Shown here piece by piece: positions 25,554 to 35,146 of a DNA stretch of 64,000 bases (the first letter of the stretch is position 1; every line of letters begins with the position of its first letter). Where the stretch lies: assembly GCF_003325355.1 (NCBI RefSeq), contig NZ_CP030850.1:2542001-2606000 (forward strand), in the 5' to 3' direction. This DNA is from Runella rosea (GTDB lineage Bacteria; Bacteroidota; Bacteroidia; Cytophagales; Spirosomataceae). Both the position numbers and the translations under genes were made by a program. The notes under the pieces were generated by a model. That model was not told the origin of the DNA. It did no database searches and saw only the letters and a list, made by a program, of their open reading frames with translations.

Positions 25554-28500
25554 ATGAATCTTTCAGAATTTTCCGTCAAAAACTGGCAGTTTATGCTGGT
25601 GATGTTTGTGGGAGTGGTGGCGCTTGGCCTCAATTCACTCTTCAATATGCCCCGCGCCGAAGACCCTACGTTTGAGGCTCCTACGTTTGTGATTACGGTG
25701 ATTTATCCCGGTACCGACCCCAAAGACATGGAGGAATTGGTCGTTGACCCCGTTGAAAAACGCCTTAATGAGCTCAAAGACGTTAAAAATATCCGTACCA
25801 CCATCGACGACGGGCTCGCCGTATTTATGTTGGAATACGAATATGCAGTCGATAATGATGAAAAAAAGCAGGAAATCGCCCGCGAAGTAAATTCCATGCG
25901 TAGCATTTTACCTACTGATATTTTTGATATTCGTTACTTCCAATTCGACCCTGGCTTGGTCAATATCGTTCAGGTAGCCTTGGTTTCTGAGGTAGCTTCG
26001 TACAAAGAAATGGCCGATTATTCCGAAAAACTACGGAAGACATTGGAGAAAATCAAAGACCTGCGCAGCGTAAAAGACTATGGTTTTCCCAAAGAAAACG
26101 TGCGTGTCTCACTCAATGTTGAGAAAATGGCGCAGGAAGGTATCGCCATCAATCGGGTATTGGGGGCATTGCAGGCCGAAAACCTCAACATTCCTGCGGG
26201 CAGCGTGCAGGAAGGTGCCCGACGATTCAACGTCAAGACCAGCGGCGATTATGAGTCGTTGGAACAAATGCGCAACACCATTGTGTCCACAAACGGTCAG
26301 AAAATCATCTACTTAAGAGACATTGCCGATGTTGATTTCAATTACGAAGAAGAAACCAATTTTACCCGCCTCAACGGCCGACGTGCGGTCTTGGTAGCTG
26401 CAGCCCAAAAAACAGGCAAAAATATTACGGAAACGGGAAAAGTACTTAATGCAAGTTTGACCGAATTTGAGAAAACGATGCCCAAGCACATCAAAATGGT
26501 CAAATATTTCGACCAATCCGTAAGTGTAGACCGTCGTTTGGGGCGCTTTGCCAAAGACTTCGGTATTGCCATTCTGCTCGTGGCGCTTACGCTTCTACCC
26601 CTTGGACTACGGGCGGCAGTGGTCGTCATGATTTCGATTCCGCTTTCCTTGGCCATCGGTCTCACCGCCGTCGATTATCTAGGCTACAGCATCAATCAAT
26701 TGAGCGTGGTGGGGTTGATTGTGGCGTTGGGGATATTGGTAGACGACTCCATTGTGGTCGTCGAAAACATTGAGCGCTGGATGCGCGATGGTTTTTCAAA
26801 ACGCGAAGCCGCCGTCAAAGCTACTAAACAAATCACATTGGCCGTAATTGGCTGTACTGTTACGCTGATTTTGGCCTTTTTGCCGCTGTTGTTTTTGCCC
26901 GAAGCGTCGGGAGATTTTATCCGAAGTCTGCCCATGGCCGTTGCCATGACCATTTTGGCTTCGATGGTAGTTTCGCTCACGATTGTTCCCTTTTTGAGCA
27001 GTCGTTTGTTGGAAAACAGCCATAACCCCGAAGGGAATATCTTTCTGAGAGCGCTGAAAAAAGTGATTTCAGGTTCGTACAGCAAGTTGCTCAATTGGGC
27101 ATTACGTCATCCGCTTCCTACGCTTTTATTTGCGGGATTATTGTTCGGAATGTCGTTATACATTCCCAAAATTATCGGATTCGGGTTGTTTCCAAAATCG
27201 GAGAAACCCATGTTCAGAATTACGTTGGAAACGCCCGAAGGCAGTAGTCTAACCGAAACCAATCGCGTGGCGCGTACCGTAGAAAATGAATTGAAGCGCA
27301 TTAACGAAGTGAAATTTTTCTCAACCAGCGTCGGGCGTGGCAATCCAAGAATGTACTACAACGTCATTGAACGCTCAGAATCAAGCAACTACGCTGAGGT
27401 ATTTGTACAGTTACAAGATGAAATTCATCCACCTGAAAAAGAAAAAATCATTGACCAACTGCGCGACCGCCTACGCTACGTGCCCAATGCCAACGTTGAA
27501 GTAGTGGATTTTGAGCAAGGCCCCAACACCGAAGCACCCGTAGCGATTCGGGTCATGGGTGAAGATTTGGAAAAGCTTCGCAGTGTGGCGGCCGATGTAG
27601 AGAAAGTCCTAAAAGAGACACCGGGCACGATCTACGTAAAAAATCCCCTGACCACCCGTCGCACAGATTTGAGAGTGAAGATCAATAAAGAAAAAGCGGG
27701 ACTGTTGGGAATCTCGGTCGCTGATATCAATCGTACCGTTCGTTTGGCGATTGCCGGGTTAAACATCGGAACTTTCAAAGATGAAAGCGGCGATGATTAC
27801 GGTATTAACGTTACCCTTCCAAAAGGAAAAACAACCACCCCTGCCATCTTGAACAATCTGTATGTGAACACCTTAACTGGTGCGGCAGTTCCACTGCGTC
27901 AAGTGGCCGATATTCAGTTTGAAACTTCAACCAATCAAATCCGACACTACGACCGCGACCGTTTTGTCACGATTTCGGCATTTGTAAAAAGCGGTTATTT
28001 GGTAGATAATGTGTATAAAGACATCATTACCAAACTGGATAAATATAAATTCCCCAACGATTTTAGCTACGTAGCCGCTGGCGAACTAGAAGCTCGTCAA
28101 AAATCGTTCGGCGGCTTAGGAACCATCATTCTCATCACCGCTTTCGGATTTCTTGGGGTTCTAATCTTGGAATTTGGCAATTTTAAGAGCTCTTTGATTG
28201 TGCTTTCGGTCATTCCGTTGGGTATCATTGGGGCTTTTACGATGCTGTGGATTGTGGGCTATCCGCTCTCGTTTGTGGCCGTGATTGGGCTTATTGCCTT
28301 GATAGGAATTGAGGTCAAAAACTCCATTCTGCTCGTTGATTTCACCAATCAACTCCGCGAAGAAGGTGTTCCATTGATTGAAGCCATTCAAGAAGCGGGC
28401 GAGATTCGATTTGTCCCTATCGTACTCACCTCACTAACAGCCATTGGGGGACTGATTCCTTTGGCCATTGAAGGAAACCCGCTTTATTCGCCGTTGGCAT

Positions 28501-28616
28501 GGGTTCTGATTGGCGGGCTAATCAGTTCAACCTTACTTTCGCGTATCGTTACGCCTGTATTGTACCGTCTGATTCCACCTAAAGTGGAAGTAAAAAAGCA
28601 GGAAGTTGAAAGTTAA
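25554..28616 (+). CDS. RND efflux transporter permease
   Basis: The 1020-residue inner-membrane pump has the AcrB-type layout: a first helix, a large periplasmic domain, six helices, then a repeat of the same. The proton-relay Asp pair is in GILVDDSIVVVENIERW in the fourth helix, and the second half has the matching GLIALIGIEVKNSILLVDF. Length is typical. The substrates cannot be told from sequence; the absence of heavy-metal methionine clusters and the TetR control suggest organic compounds. A strong terminator follows at 28631-28668. Confidence 0.94.
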   Translation: MNLSEFSVKNWQFMLVMFVGVVALGLNSLFNMPRAEDPTFEAPTFVITVIYPGTDPKDMEELVVDPVEKRLNELKDVKNIRTTIDDGLAVFMLEYEYAVDNDEKKQEIAREVNSMRSILPTDIFDIRYFQFDPGLVNIVQVALVSEVASYKEMADYSEKLRKTLEKIKDLRSVKDYGFPKENVRVSLNVEKMAQEGIAINRVLGALQAENLNIPAGSVQEGARRFNVKTSGDYESLEQMRNTIVSTNGQKIIYLRDIADVDFNYEEETNFTRLNGRRAVLVAAAQKTGKNITETGKVLNASLTEFEKTMPKHIKMVKYFDQSVSVDRRLGRFAKDFGIAILLVALTLLPLGLRAAVVVMISIPLSLAIGLTAVDYLGYSINQLSVVGLIVALGILVDDSIVVVENIERWMRDGFSKREAAVKATKQITLAVIGCTVTLILAFLPLLFLPEASGDFIRSLPMAVAMTILASMVVSLTIVPFLSSRLLENSHNPEGNIFLRALKKVISGSYSKLLNWALRHPLPTLLFAGLLFGMSLYIPKIIGFGLFPKSEKPMFRITLETPEGSSLTETNRVARTVENELKRINEVKFFSTSVGRGNPRMYYNVIERSESSNYAEVFVQLQDEIHPPEKEKIIDQLRDRLRYVPNANVEVVDFEQGPNTEAPVAIRVMGEDLEKLRSVAADVEKVLKETPGTIYVKNPLTTRRTDLRVKINKEKAGLLGISVADINRTVRLAIAGLNIGTFKDESGDDYGINVTLPKGKTTTPAILNNLYVNTLTGAAVPLRQVADIQFETSTNQIRHYDRDRFVTISAFVKSGYLVDNVYKDIITKLDKYKFPNDFSYVAAGELEARQKSFGGLGTIILITAFGFLGVLILEFGNFKSSLIVLSVIPLGIIGAFTMLWIVGYPLSFVAVIGLIALIGIEVKNSILLVDFTNQLREEGVPLIEAIQEAGEIRFVPIVLTSLTAIGGLIPLAIEGNPLYSPLAWVLIGGLISSTLLSRIVTPVLYRLIPPKVEVKKQEVES

Positions 28617-28630
28617 AACTATCTCAAACA

Positions 28631-28668
28631 AAAAGCCCCGCTCCAATTCATCAGGCGGGGCTTTTTTT
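28631..28668. terminator. Bidirectional terminator between the RND pump and the OPT gene
   Basis: AAAAGCCCCGC (28631-28641) pairs with GCGGGGCTTTT (28655-28665), flanked by A and T runs. It serves the plus-strand pump operon and the convergent OPT gene. Confidence 0.9.
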
Positions 28669-28683
28669 ATTCTACATTAATTT

Positions 28684-30723
28684 CTATCGCTTCATCGCCA
28701 CCCGATACAGTACCGTTCCCATCGCCGCAAACATGACCGCACCCAAGAGTTGATAACCGCCTTCTCCGATGACGGATGCCAGAACGGGTTCAAGATTTAT
28801 TTTAGCTAGGGCATTGAAAATAGAATCATTGACCGAAAGTAAAGCTACAACCACGCCCGCCAAAGCGCCACCAGCCACTAAGCCAGTTGAAAAGAGATTC
28901 CCTTTTCCCAAATCGGGGTCTTCTTCTTCGATACCTTTACGTTTGGCATTCCAATTTACAAAGGCTTTTACGCAACCGCCTGCAAAAATGGGCAAGGTCG
29001 TCGAAAGAGGTAAGTACAACCCTACCGCAAACGAAAGGGCATTGACACCCATTATTTCGATGGTAATAGCCGTAAAAACACCCACCAGTACAAACTGCCA
29101 ATCCAAATTAAACGACAATAATCCTTTGATAAGCGTTGCCATGAGCGTACCCTGCGGAGCGGGAAATTTATCGGTTCCGATGGCGTGCGGAATGCCCTGC
29201 GCCACCAAATCGGGCGTGGGTGTATCGAGCAACTTGACTGTTGCCCCAATCACCAAAGACGAAACAATGACCCCGATAAACAGCGCTATCTGCTGATATT
29301 TGGGCGTAGCACCGACCAAATACCCTGTTTTCAAGTCCTGCGACGTATTTCCTGCGTTGGCAGCGGCAATACAAATCATCCCGCCAATCACCAACACCGC
29401 TGGCTCGTACAATTTACCCGTTAACCCAAACCCAATGAATACCAACGACGTGGCCATGATTGTCGCAATGGTCATGCCCGAAACTGGCGATGAACTTGAA
29501 CCGATAATACCAACAATTCGACTCGCTACCGTCACGAAGAAAAAACCAAATACCACCACCAGTACGGCAATCAACAGCTTTGTTAATAAACCATCGCCGG
29601 GGATTTGAGGTAAAATGACCATCAATATTACCAACGCCAAGCATCCGAAAATCACTACTTTAAACGACAAATCTTGCTCCGTACGCACACGAGCGCCTTC
29701 GTTACCAGCTTTCATCGAAGCCAAGCTTTGCTGAAACGAAGAAATAATCGTGGGAATACTTTTCAGCAGCGCCATAAAACCGCCCGCGGCCACGGCTCCC
29801 GCGCCAATTTGGCGAATATATGCGCGATAAATGGCCGCAGCCGTATCATTAAAGCTATGCGTTGCGGGATTCCACCCACCAGGCCCACCCGACGTAGCGA
29901 GGTCTTTGAGATAACCAAGTTTGATTAATTGCTCGGCAATGGTATCACCTGGAACGAGCGTTGCCAAAAGCGGAATCAATCCCAGCCAAGCCAACAAACC
30001 TCCGCCGACCAACACCGCCGAAATCCGAAAACCGATGATATACCCAACACCCAAATATTCAGGGGTAATTTCACCACTGACCACAGCTGATGGAAAGATT
30101 TTACTGGCTTGCTCCGAGGCAATTCGGGGCACTTCGGCAATTACGTGCAGGATTTTCTGAAAAAACGCATACAGCATGGCAAGACCCAAGCCCTGATAGG
30201 CCGTTTTGGCCAAATCGCCGCCTTTTTCGCCCGCAATCAGCACCGACCCGCAGGCGGTTCCTTCGGGGTATGGAAGGGTGCCATGTTCTTGTACAATCAA
30301 CGACCGCCGCAACGGAATCATCATCAATGTTCCCAAAATCCCACCCAAAATGGCCAACGTTAAAATTGTCCAATAATTGAAAAAATCAGCTCCGATGCTT
30401 TTTCCTTCTTCTGTCGTGGATAAAAAAAGAAAACCAGGTAAGGTAAATACCACGCCCGATGCAATGGATTCGCCCGCCGAACCCGTGGTTTGAATAATGT
30501 TATTTTCCAGAATGGTGGTACCCAAATACTTGCGCCCAAGCGAAATCGCCAAGACCGCAATGGGGATGGAAGCCGATACCGAAAGCCCAGCTTTCAGCGA
30601 CAAATAAACGGTTGCGGCACCAAATAAAACACCGAAAAGAATACCCACTACGACCGACTTTACGGTAAACTCGGCCATATTTTGCTCGTTAGACACGTAG
30701 GGTTTGAAGTCTTTGATTTCCAT
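28684..30723 (-). CDS. OPT family oligopeptide transporter
   Basis: The 679-residue protein has about fifteen hydrophobic helices and typical OPT segments: LPYPEGTACGSVL (about 151-163), the LKAGLSVSASIPIAVLA start and NAGNTSQDLKTGYLVGATPKYQQ (about 467-489). Family members import oligopeptides or metal chelates with protons. It is a single gene, convergent with the pump operon and preceded by the terminator of the GH9 gene. Confidence 0.92.
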   Translation of the reverse strand: MEIKDFKPYVSNEQNMAEFTVKSVVVGILFGVLFGAATVYLSLKAGLSVSASIPIAVLAISLGRKYLGTTILENNIIQTTGSAGESIASGVVFTLPGFLFLSTTEEGKSIGADFFNYWTILTLAILGGILGTLMMIPLRRSLIVQEHGTLPYPEGTACGSVLIAGEKGGDLAKTAYQGLGLAMLYAFFQKILHVIAEVPRIASEQASKIFPSAVVSGEITPEYLGVGYIIGFRISAVLVGGGLLAWLGLIPLLATLVPGDTIAEQLIKLGYLKDLATSGGPGGWNPATHSFNDTAAAIYRAYIRQIGAGAVAAGGFMALLKSIPTIISSFQQSLASMKAGNEGARVRTEQDLSFKVVIFGCLALVILMVILPQIPGDGLLTKLLIAVLVVVFGFFFVTVASRIVGIIGSSSSPVSGMTIATIMATSLVFIGFGLTGKLYEPAVLVIGGMICIAAANAGNTSQDLKTGYLVGATPKYQQIALFIGVIVSSLVIGATVKLLDTPTPDLVAQGIPHAIGTDKFPAPQGTLMATLIKGLLSFNLDWQFVLVGVFTAITIEIMGVNALSFAVGLYLPLSTTLPIFAGGCVKAFVNWNAKRKGIEEEDPDLGKGNLFSTGLVAGGALAGVVVALLSVNDSIFNALAKINLEPVLASVIGEGGYQLLGAVMFAAMGTVLYRVAMKR

Positions 30724-30797
30724 GAAGTGAAGGTTTAGGGAAGTATGTTTGGCACTAAATATAACCTATAAAGCTATTATTACTTCTATCTAACATA

Positions 30798-30826
30798 GAA
30801 AAGGCGAGCAATTAGCCCGCCTTTTC
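30798..30826 (-). terminator. Terminator after the GH9 gene
   Basis: GAAAAGGCG (30798-30806) pairs with CGCCTTTTC (30818-30826) around an 11-nt loop, with a short T run on the minus-strand RNA. Confidence 0.7.
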
Positions 30827-30842
30827 CAATGAGTCAGAATAT

Positions 30843-33800
30843 TTACCGCCGAATCAGCACCTTTTGGGTTTGGATTCTTTCGGGTCCTTTCAATTGAATC
30901 AAATACATACCCACTGGCTGTTGAGACACATCCATGTTGAAAAAGTTGGTTCCTGATTCTGCACTTTCTTCATTGTTTTGCAACATCCTGCCCTGCATAT
31001 CCCATAATTGCAGCTGAACCTTTTCGGGCTTTGGCGCAAAATACTTGAGCGTAATCGGTCCTTCAGAAGGATTAGGATACACCAACAGTTCGTTTGGTTT
31101 TTCAGTCAATTCCTCTTCAGCTAAACGGGCATTGTTAACGGTTGTCAAGCGAATATTATCCAAATAGGCTGTCACGGTACTGGCCGAATTGTTCTGAATC
31201 GTAATCCGTTTAATAACGGAGGGGTTACCCAATTGGCTCATATTCAATACGATTTCCGACCATGTATTGGATTTTGTGGTAAATGTGTAATTTCCGACAG
31301 CCGCGCCTGTGTCATCTGTTTGTACATAAACCAATAGATTGTTTGCGGCCGTACCCCGTACCCAAAAACGCAAAACGGTCGAAGCGGTAGTACTGATGCC
31401 ATTAACGTGACGCAAAGATATCCCACCCGTGGAGGCAATATCAGCGCGGAGCGATTTGCTACCCACTCGCACTGGATTGGTGTTGGCAAAGTTAAGCGTA
31501 CTGTTCCATGACCAGTCACTCCAATTTGCATCGAGGTTTTCGTCATAGACCACTGGACTCAAACAGGCATTCGTTTTTACACTAAACGCGCTGCTTGCCG
31601 CCGATACATTGCCCGCTGCATCTTTTGCCTTCACGGTAAAGCTGTAGGTTGTATTACAGGTTAAACCCGTAATTGCCAATGAGGTGGTTGTAACGTTACC
31701 ATTCACTAATACGCCTCCTCTATATACTTCGTAAGCCACCACGCCCACATTGTCGGTCGAAGCCGTCCAACCGAGCGTAAACCCTGTTTGGGTTTTATTG
31801 GTAGCCGTAAACCCAGAGGGGACGCTCGGAGCCTGTGTATCAGCGCAGGAAGAGGTACTAACATTCAGCGCATTGCTGCTCGACGATACATTTCCAGCGG
31901 CATCTTTGGCTTTTACCGTAAAGGAGTAGGCAGTATTACAGGTCAAACCAGTAATATTTAAAGAAGTCGCGGTGAGATTGCCATTTACCAACGTTGCTCC
32001 CCGATACACTTCATAGGCCGTTACGCCCACATTGTCGGTCGAAGCCGTCCACGAAAGCGTCAGACTATTTTGGGTAATGGCCGAGGCCGAAAGATTAGCA
32101 GGTGTTGTGGGTGCCTGTGTATCGGCAGTCGCCCCAGTTTCTATCCTAATTTGGTCGAAATAAGTCGTGATGTTATTGGCCGAATTGTTCTGAATATTGA
32201 TACGTTTAATCGTGGCTGGATTTCCCATTTGCGCCATGTTGACCGTTATCTCTTTCCACTGATTAGCATCGGTCGTGAAAGCATAAGAGGCAGGCTGCGG
32301 CGACGAATCATCCGTTTGGACGAAGAAAAGCATGTTATTCACGGCAGTGCTGTACACCCAAAACTTCATAACCGTGTTGGAATTGGTCGTCAGGGCCGTG
32401 GCCTGTCGCAACGATAAACCACCCCAACCCCCAAAATCGACCCGCATGGAATTGACGCCAGTTTGTACGGGAGAGGTGTTGGCATAGTTGCGGGTTGAAC
32501 TCCACGACCAGTCTTCCCAGCCGGCGGCAAGGGCGTCGTCGTAAATGACAGTCCCCGTAGGGCAGGCCGCCGTTGTAACGTTTAGCGCACTACTGCTTGA
32601 TGATATATTTCCCGCCGCATCCTTGGCTTTTACCGTAAATGAATAAGCGTTATTACAGGTTAAACCAGTAACATTCAAAGAAGTTGCGGTGACATTGCCA
32701 TTTACCAACGTTGCTCCCCGATATACCTCATACGCGGTTACGGCCACGTTGTCGGTCGAAGCCGTCCACGAAAGCGTCAAACTTGATGCCGAAACATTGG
32801 AAGCTACAACGTTTGTAGGCACGTTTGGCGCTTGGGTGTCGCAAGCCGTAGTGGTTGCGTTCGCGGCATTGCTTGCCGCCGAAACGTTACCGGCGGCATC
32901 TTTGGCTTTTACCGTAAACGAATAGGCCGTATTGCAGGTTAAACCCGTTACGTTGAAGCTTGTACCTATCACATTCCCGTTGAGCAGATTACCTCCCTGA
33001 TACACTTCGTAGGCGGTTACCCCTACATTATCCGTGGAAGCAGTCCACGATAAAGTCATACCAGTGGCGGCTACATTAGAAACTGTAAGGTTGGTTGGGG
33101 TCGTCGGCGCTTGGGTGTCAGTAGATGCCGTTGTACTCATCACCCGCCCCAGCAACATAATATAGGCGGCCTGACTGTAAATGGCTGGCTCCGTGATTTC
33201 CCAAGAATTTTCGGGCGAACCATTGTTCCACTCTTTATACGCTTTTTGGGGCGGTTGGTTGGTAATATTAGCCACGCTTCCGCTGTAGCTTTTGTTAGGC
33301 CCACCCGTAACGTACCCTGGAGCGGGGCCATAAGCCGATGTTTGTACATTATCCCAAACAGTTCCGTTGGTAAACCATGTGTGGTAAATCTCATTCACGC
33401 TGTTTTCCGCACCCGCCACCGACATGTTGGAAAGCATCACCAAATTCATCGGATTGACGCCATTCATCCAGTGCAAGTACTGTTCCGCTACCTCGCGGTA
33501 TTGGGCATGGCTCGACGGATTGAGGTTAAACGTGACAAAATCAAGATTTAAAATCCCAGAATTGGCACGCACCTGATTGCTCCCCCAATGGTGCTGCGCA
33601 TCAGCCATATAAGCCCGATAAAGGTCCGTACCGTTGTTATAATCATTGAGGGAAAACAAGTAATTCATCCCAGCTTTTTGATTACGAATATTGGTCACCA
33701 CGGCACTTGAGGCCCCCGAAAGAGTCGTATAACGCAAAAACGCCAATTGCTGAGGCATCCAGTAAGGTCCCCACCAGTTGCCATTGTAAGGTTTTACGGC

Positions 33801-35018
33801 TGTATATTGTGACTCAACAAACGTTTTGTATTCGGCTTTGCCCGTGGCCTCGTAAAGATATACCGCCGTCACAAACGCACTTCCCAATTGGTCCTCACCA
33901 GGGCGGTCCGAATCGCCCGATTTTATATCTCCGTCGTCACAACTTGTTTCAAACGTTGTAAAGTTGTTGGTTGTTATTTTAGCACGGTTCCAAGCGGCCT
34001 CAGAGCGTGCAATGAGGTCATTCCCGTACGTAAGCAATGATGGGTGCGTTTTGAACGTTTGCCCAGCCACGGCAAACATCGCGGCCCCCGCCAAGGTGGC
34101 AGAAGTACATTCGGGCAAATAATAGCGCGGGCGGGTATCGGTGCTGGGGGGAGAGACTTCATTGTAATTATCAACACCCACTTTCAAGAAAAAACCATTG
34201 GTGCCCGTAGCATCCTGCATTCTTTTCAGAAAGTCTAGTTCGTACTTAAGTTCATCCAATAGGTCTGGAATTCCGTTGCCTGACTCAGGAATGGCGTAAT
34301 TATCTTTAAAAGCATTGGGGTTTATTCGGTAAGCTTCTGCCAGTTGAATCACCGCACTTTCGGCAAACGTCGTATATTTATTGACATCACCTGCATCCAT
34401 CCAACCTCCGTGGAGGTCTTTGGCGGTAGCAGCATTGCCTTTGTTGAATCGGCTCGTGGCAAAACGATCCTGATTAGCCCCTTCATAACTGGCACCGTCG
34501 GCCCATTTGGCATCGGTGTAAGGAGTTTGTTTGGCAAAATTAAGCCGTTGATAATAAAACATCCGTACAGCATGTTTCATTGCTTCGTCGTACACATTGT
34601 CGCCAATGTCAAAACGGTAAGAACCTACATTGTTGGCAACGTCAAAAATATAATAAGAACCTGGCGTGGTAATACTCGAAAAGTCAAACGACCACCCTCG
34701 GTCGCCCGACTGAGCGTGCGTTGCACCACCGCCCCATACCTGAAGCGTTCCGCTGAGCATCACGGCGTCGTCACTCCAGCGGCGTACCTGATATTGATTG
34801 GCACCCGTACCAGGCGTAAACGATTCAGCTGCATTGTATCCCGTCTGAGGATCAGCAACTACCGCCACTTTTCGGGAAGCGGGCAAGTAGCCAAATTGGT
34901 CAATTTTAATGTAAGGAGTGGTTTGGGTCGGTGCAGCCCACAACGTACCGCAGGCTGTCAGCCACAACAATGTCCAATAAAGCAAATGCCTTCGAGATAG
35001 ATGATTTTTCATTTTCAT
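30843..35018 (-). CDS. Secreted GH9 glycoside hydrolase with duplicated FnIII-FnIII-CBM-like cassette and T9SS tail
   Basis: The 1391-residue protein has a signal peptide (to about 28), an N-terminal Ig-like CelD_N domain (33-140) and a GH9 catalytic domain (about 145-627). Catalytic residues are visible: the DAGD motif at 208-211 and the general acid Glu in ITEPAIYSQ (610). Then follow FnIII 634-725, FnIII 727-817, a beta-sandwich carbohydrate-binding-like domain 823-960, FnIII 966-1057, FnIII 1060-1150, a second binding-like domain 1155-1293, and a C-terminal type IX sorting domain 1310-1391 (LLVYPNPSEGPITL, ending in QKVLIRR). GH9 enzymes are endo-acting beta-glucanases/cellulases, but specificity is not certain. 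It is probably exported to the cell surface or medium. Confidence 0.93.
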   Translation of the reverse strand: MKMKNHLSRRHLLYWTLLWLTACGTLWAAPTQTTPYIKIDQFGYLPASRKVAVVADPQTGYNAAESFTPGTGANQYQVRRWSDDAVMLSGTLQVWGGGATHAQSGDRGWSFDFSSITTPGSYYIFDVANNVGSYRFDIGDNVYDEAMKHAVRMFYYQRLNFAKQTPYTDAKWADGASYEGANQDRFATSRFNKGNAATAKDLHGGWMDAGDVNKYTTFAESAVIQLAEAYRINPNAFKDNYAIPESGNGIPDLLDELKYELDFLKRMQDATGTNGFFLKVGVDNYNEVSPPSTDTRPRYYLPECTSATLAGAAMFAVAGQTFKTHPSLLTYGNDLIARSEAAWNRAKITTNNFTTFETSCDDGDIKSGDSDRPGEDQLGSAFVTAVYLYEATGKAEYKTFVESQYTAVKPYNGNWWGPYWMPQQLAFLRYTTLSGASSAVVTNIRNQKAGMNYLFSLNDYNNGTDLYRAYMADAQHHWGSNQVRANSGILNLDFVTFNLNPSSHAQYREVAEQYLHWMNGVNPMNLVMLSNMSVAGAENSVNEIYHTWFTNGTVWDNVQTSAYGPAPGYVTGGPNKSYSGSVANITNQPPQKAYKEWNNGSPENSWEITEPAIYSQAAYIMLLGRVMSTTASTDTQAPTTPTNLTVSNVAATGMTLSWTASTDNVGVTAYEVYQGGNLLNGNVIGTSFNVTGLTCNTAYSFTVKAKDAAGNVSAASNAANATTTACDTQAPNVPTNVVASNVSASSLTLSWTASTDNVAVTAYEVYRGATLVNGNVTATSLNVTGLTCNNAYSFTVKAKDAAGNISSSSSALNVTTAACPTGTVIYDDALAAGWEDWSWSSTRNYANTSPVQTGVNSMRVDFGGWGGLSLRQATALTTNSNTVMKFWVYSTAVNNMLFFVQTDDSSPQPASYAFTTDANQWKEITVNMAQMGNPATIKRINIQNNSANNITTYFDQIRIETGATADTQAPTTPANLSASAITQNSLTLSWTASTDNVGVTAYEVYRGATLVNGNLTATSLNITGLTCNTAYSFTVKAKDAAGNVSSSSNALNVSTSSCADTQAPSVPSGFTATNKTQTGFTLGWTASTDNVGVVAYEVYRGGVLVNGNVTTTSLAITGLTCNTTYSFTVKAKDAAGNVSAASSAFSVKTNACLSPVVYDENLDANWSDWSWNSTLNFANTNPVRVGSKSLRADIASTGGISLRHVNGISTTASTVLRFWVRGTAANNLLVYVQTDDTGAAVGNYTFTTKSNTWSEIVLNMSQLGNPSVIKRITIQNNSASTVTAYLDNIRLTTVNNARLAEEELTEKPNELLVYPNPSEGPITLKYFAPKPEKVQLQLWDMQGRMLQNNEESAESGTNFFNMDVSQQPVGMYLIQLKGPERIQTQKVLIRR
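31136..33119 (-). repeat. Tandem FnIII-FnIII-CBM-like coding cassettes inside the GH9 gene
   Basis: Four FnIII units repeat W-T-A-S-T-D-N-V and TVKAKDAAGN at about 280-bp spacing, in two pairs. Each pair is followed by a domain beginning DWSW and containing RI-IQNNSA. DNA identity between units is high in places (for instance the stretch encoding TASTDNVGVTAYEVYRGATLVN), so the region can be expected to recombine or to assemble poorly. Confidence 0.8.
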
Positions 35019-35120
35019 TGAGTTAAATAACGTTCAAACAAAAAAACTGTGATTTTCGACTGAAAGATAGGAACTTTCAAAGTTGAAATATAACAAATGG
35101 CATCTGCTTTATTAAACGGG

Positions 35121-35140
35121 AAGGAGTCATTCTACTCCTT
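35121..35140 (-). terminator. Weak hairpin after the GH127 gene
   Basis: AAGGAGT (35121-35127) pairs with ACTCCTT (35134-35140) around a 6-nt loop just downstream of the minus-strand stop at 35147. The following bases on the RNA are CCCGTTT, so the U run is poor. Confidence 0.4.
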
Positions 35141-35146
35141 TAAGGC

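Noticed and set aside
31136-33119. CRISPR-like or satellite repeat array
   Set aside because: The regular 280-bp repeats are in-frame FnIII domains of the GH9 protein, with no unique spacers.
34344-35000. Open frame of 218 codons on the plus strand opposite the GH9 gene
   Set aside because: It mirrors a clearly real GH9 coding sequence, has no domain and no promoter, and its composition is that of an antisense shadow.
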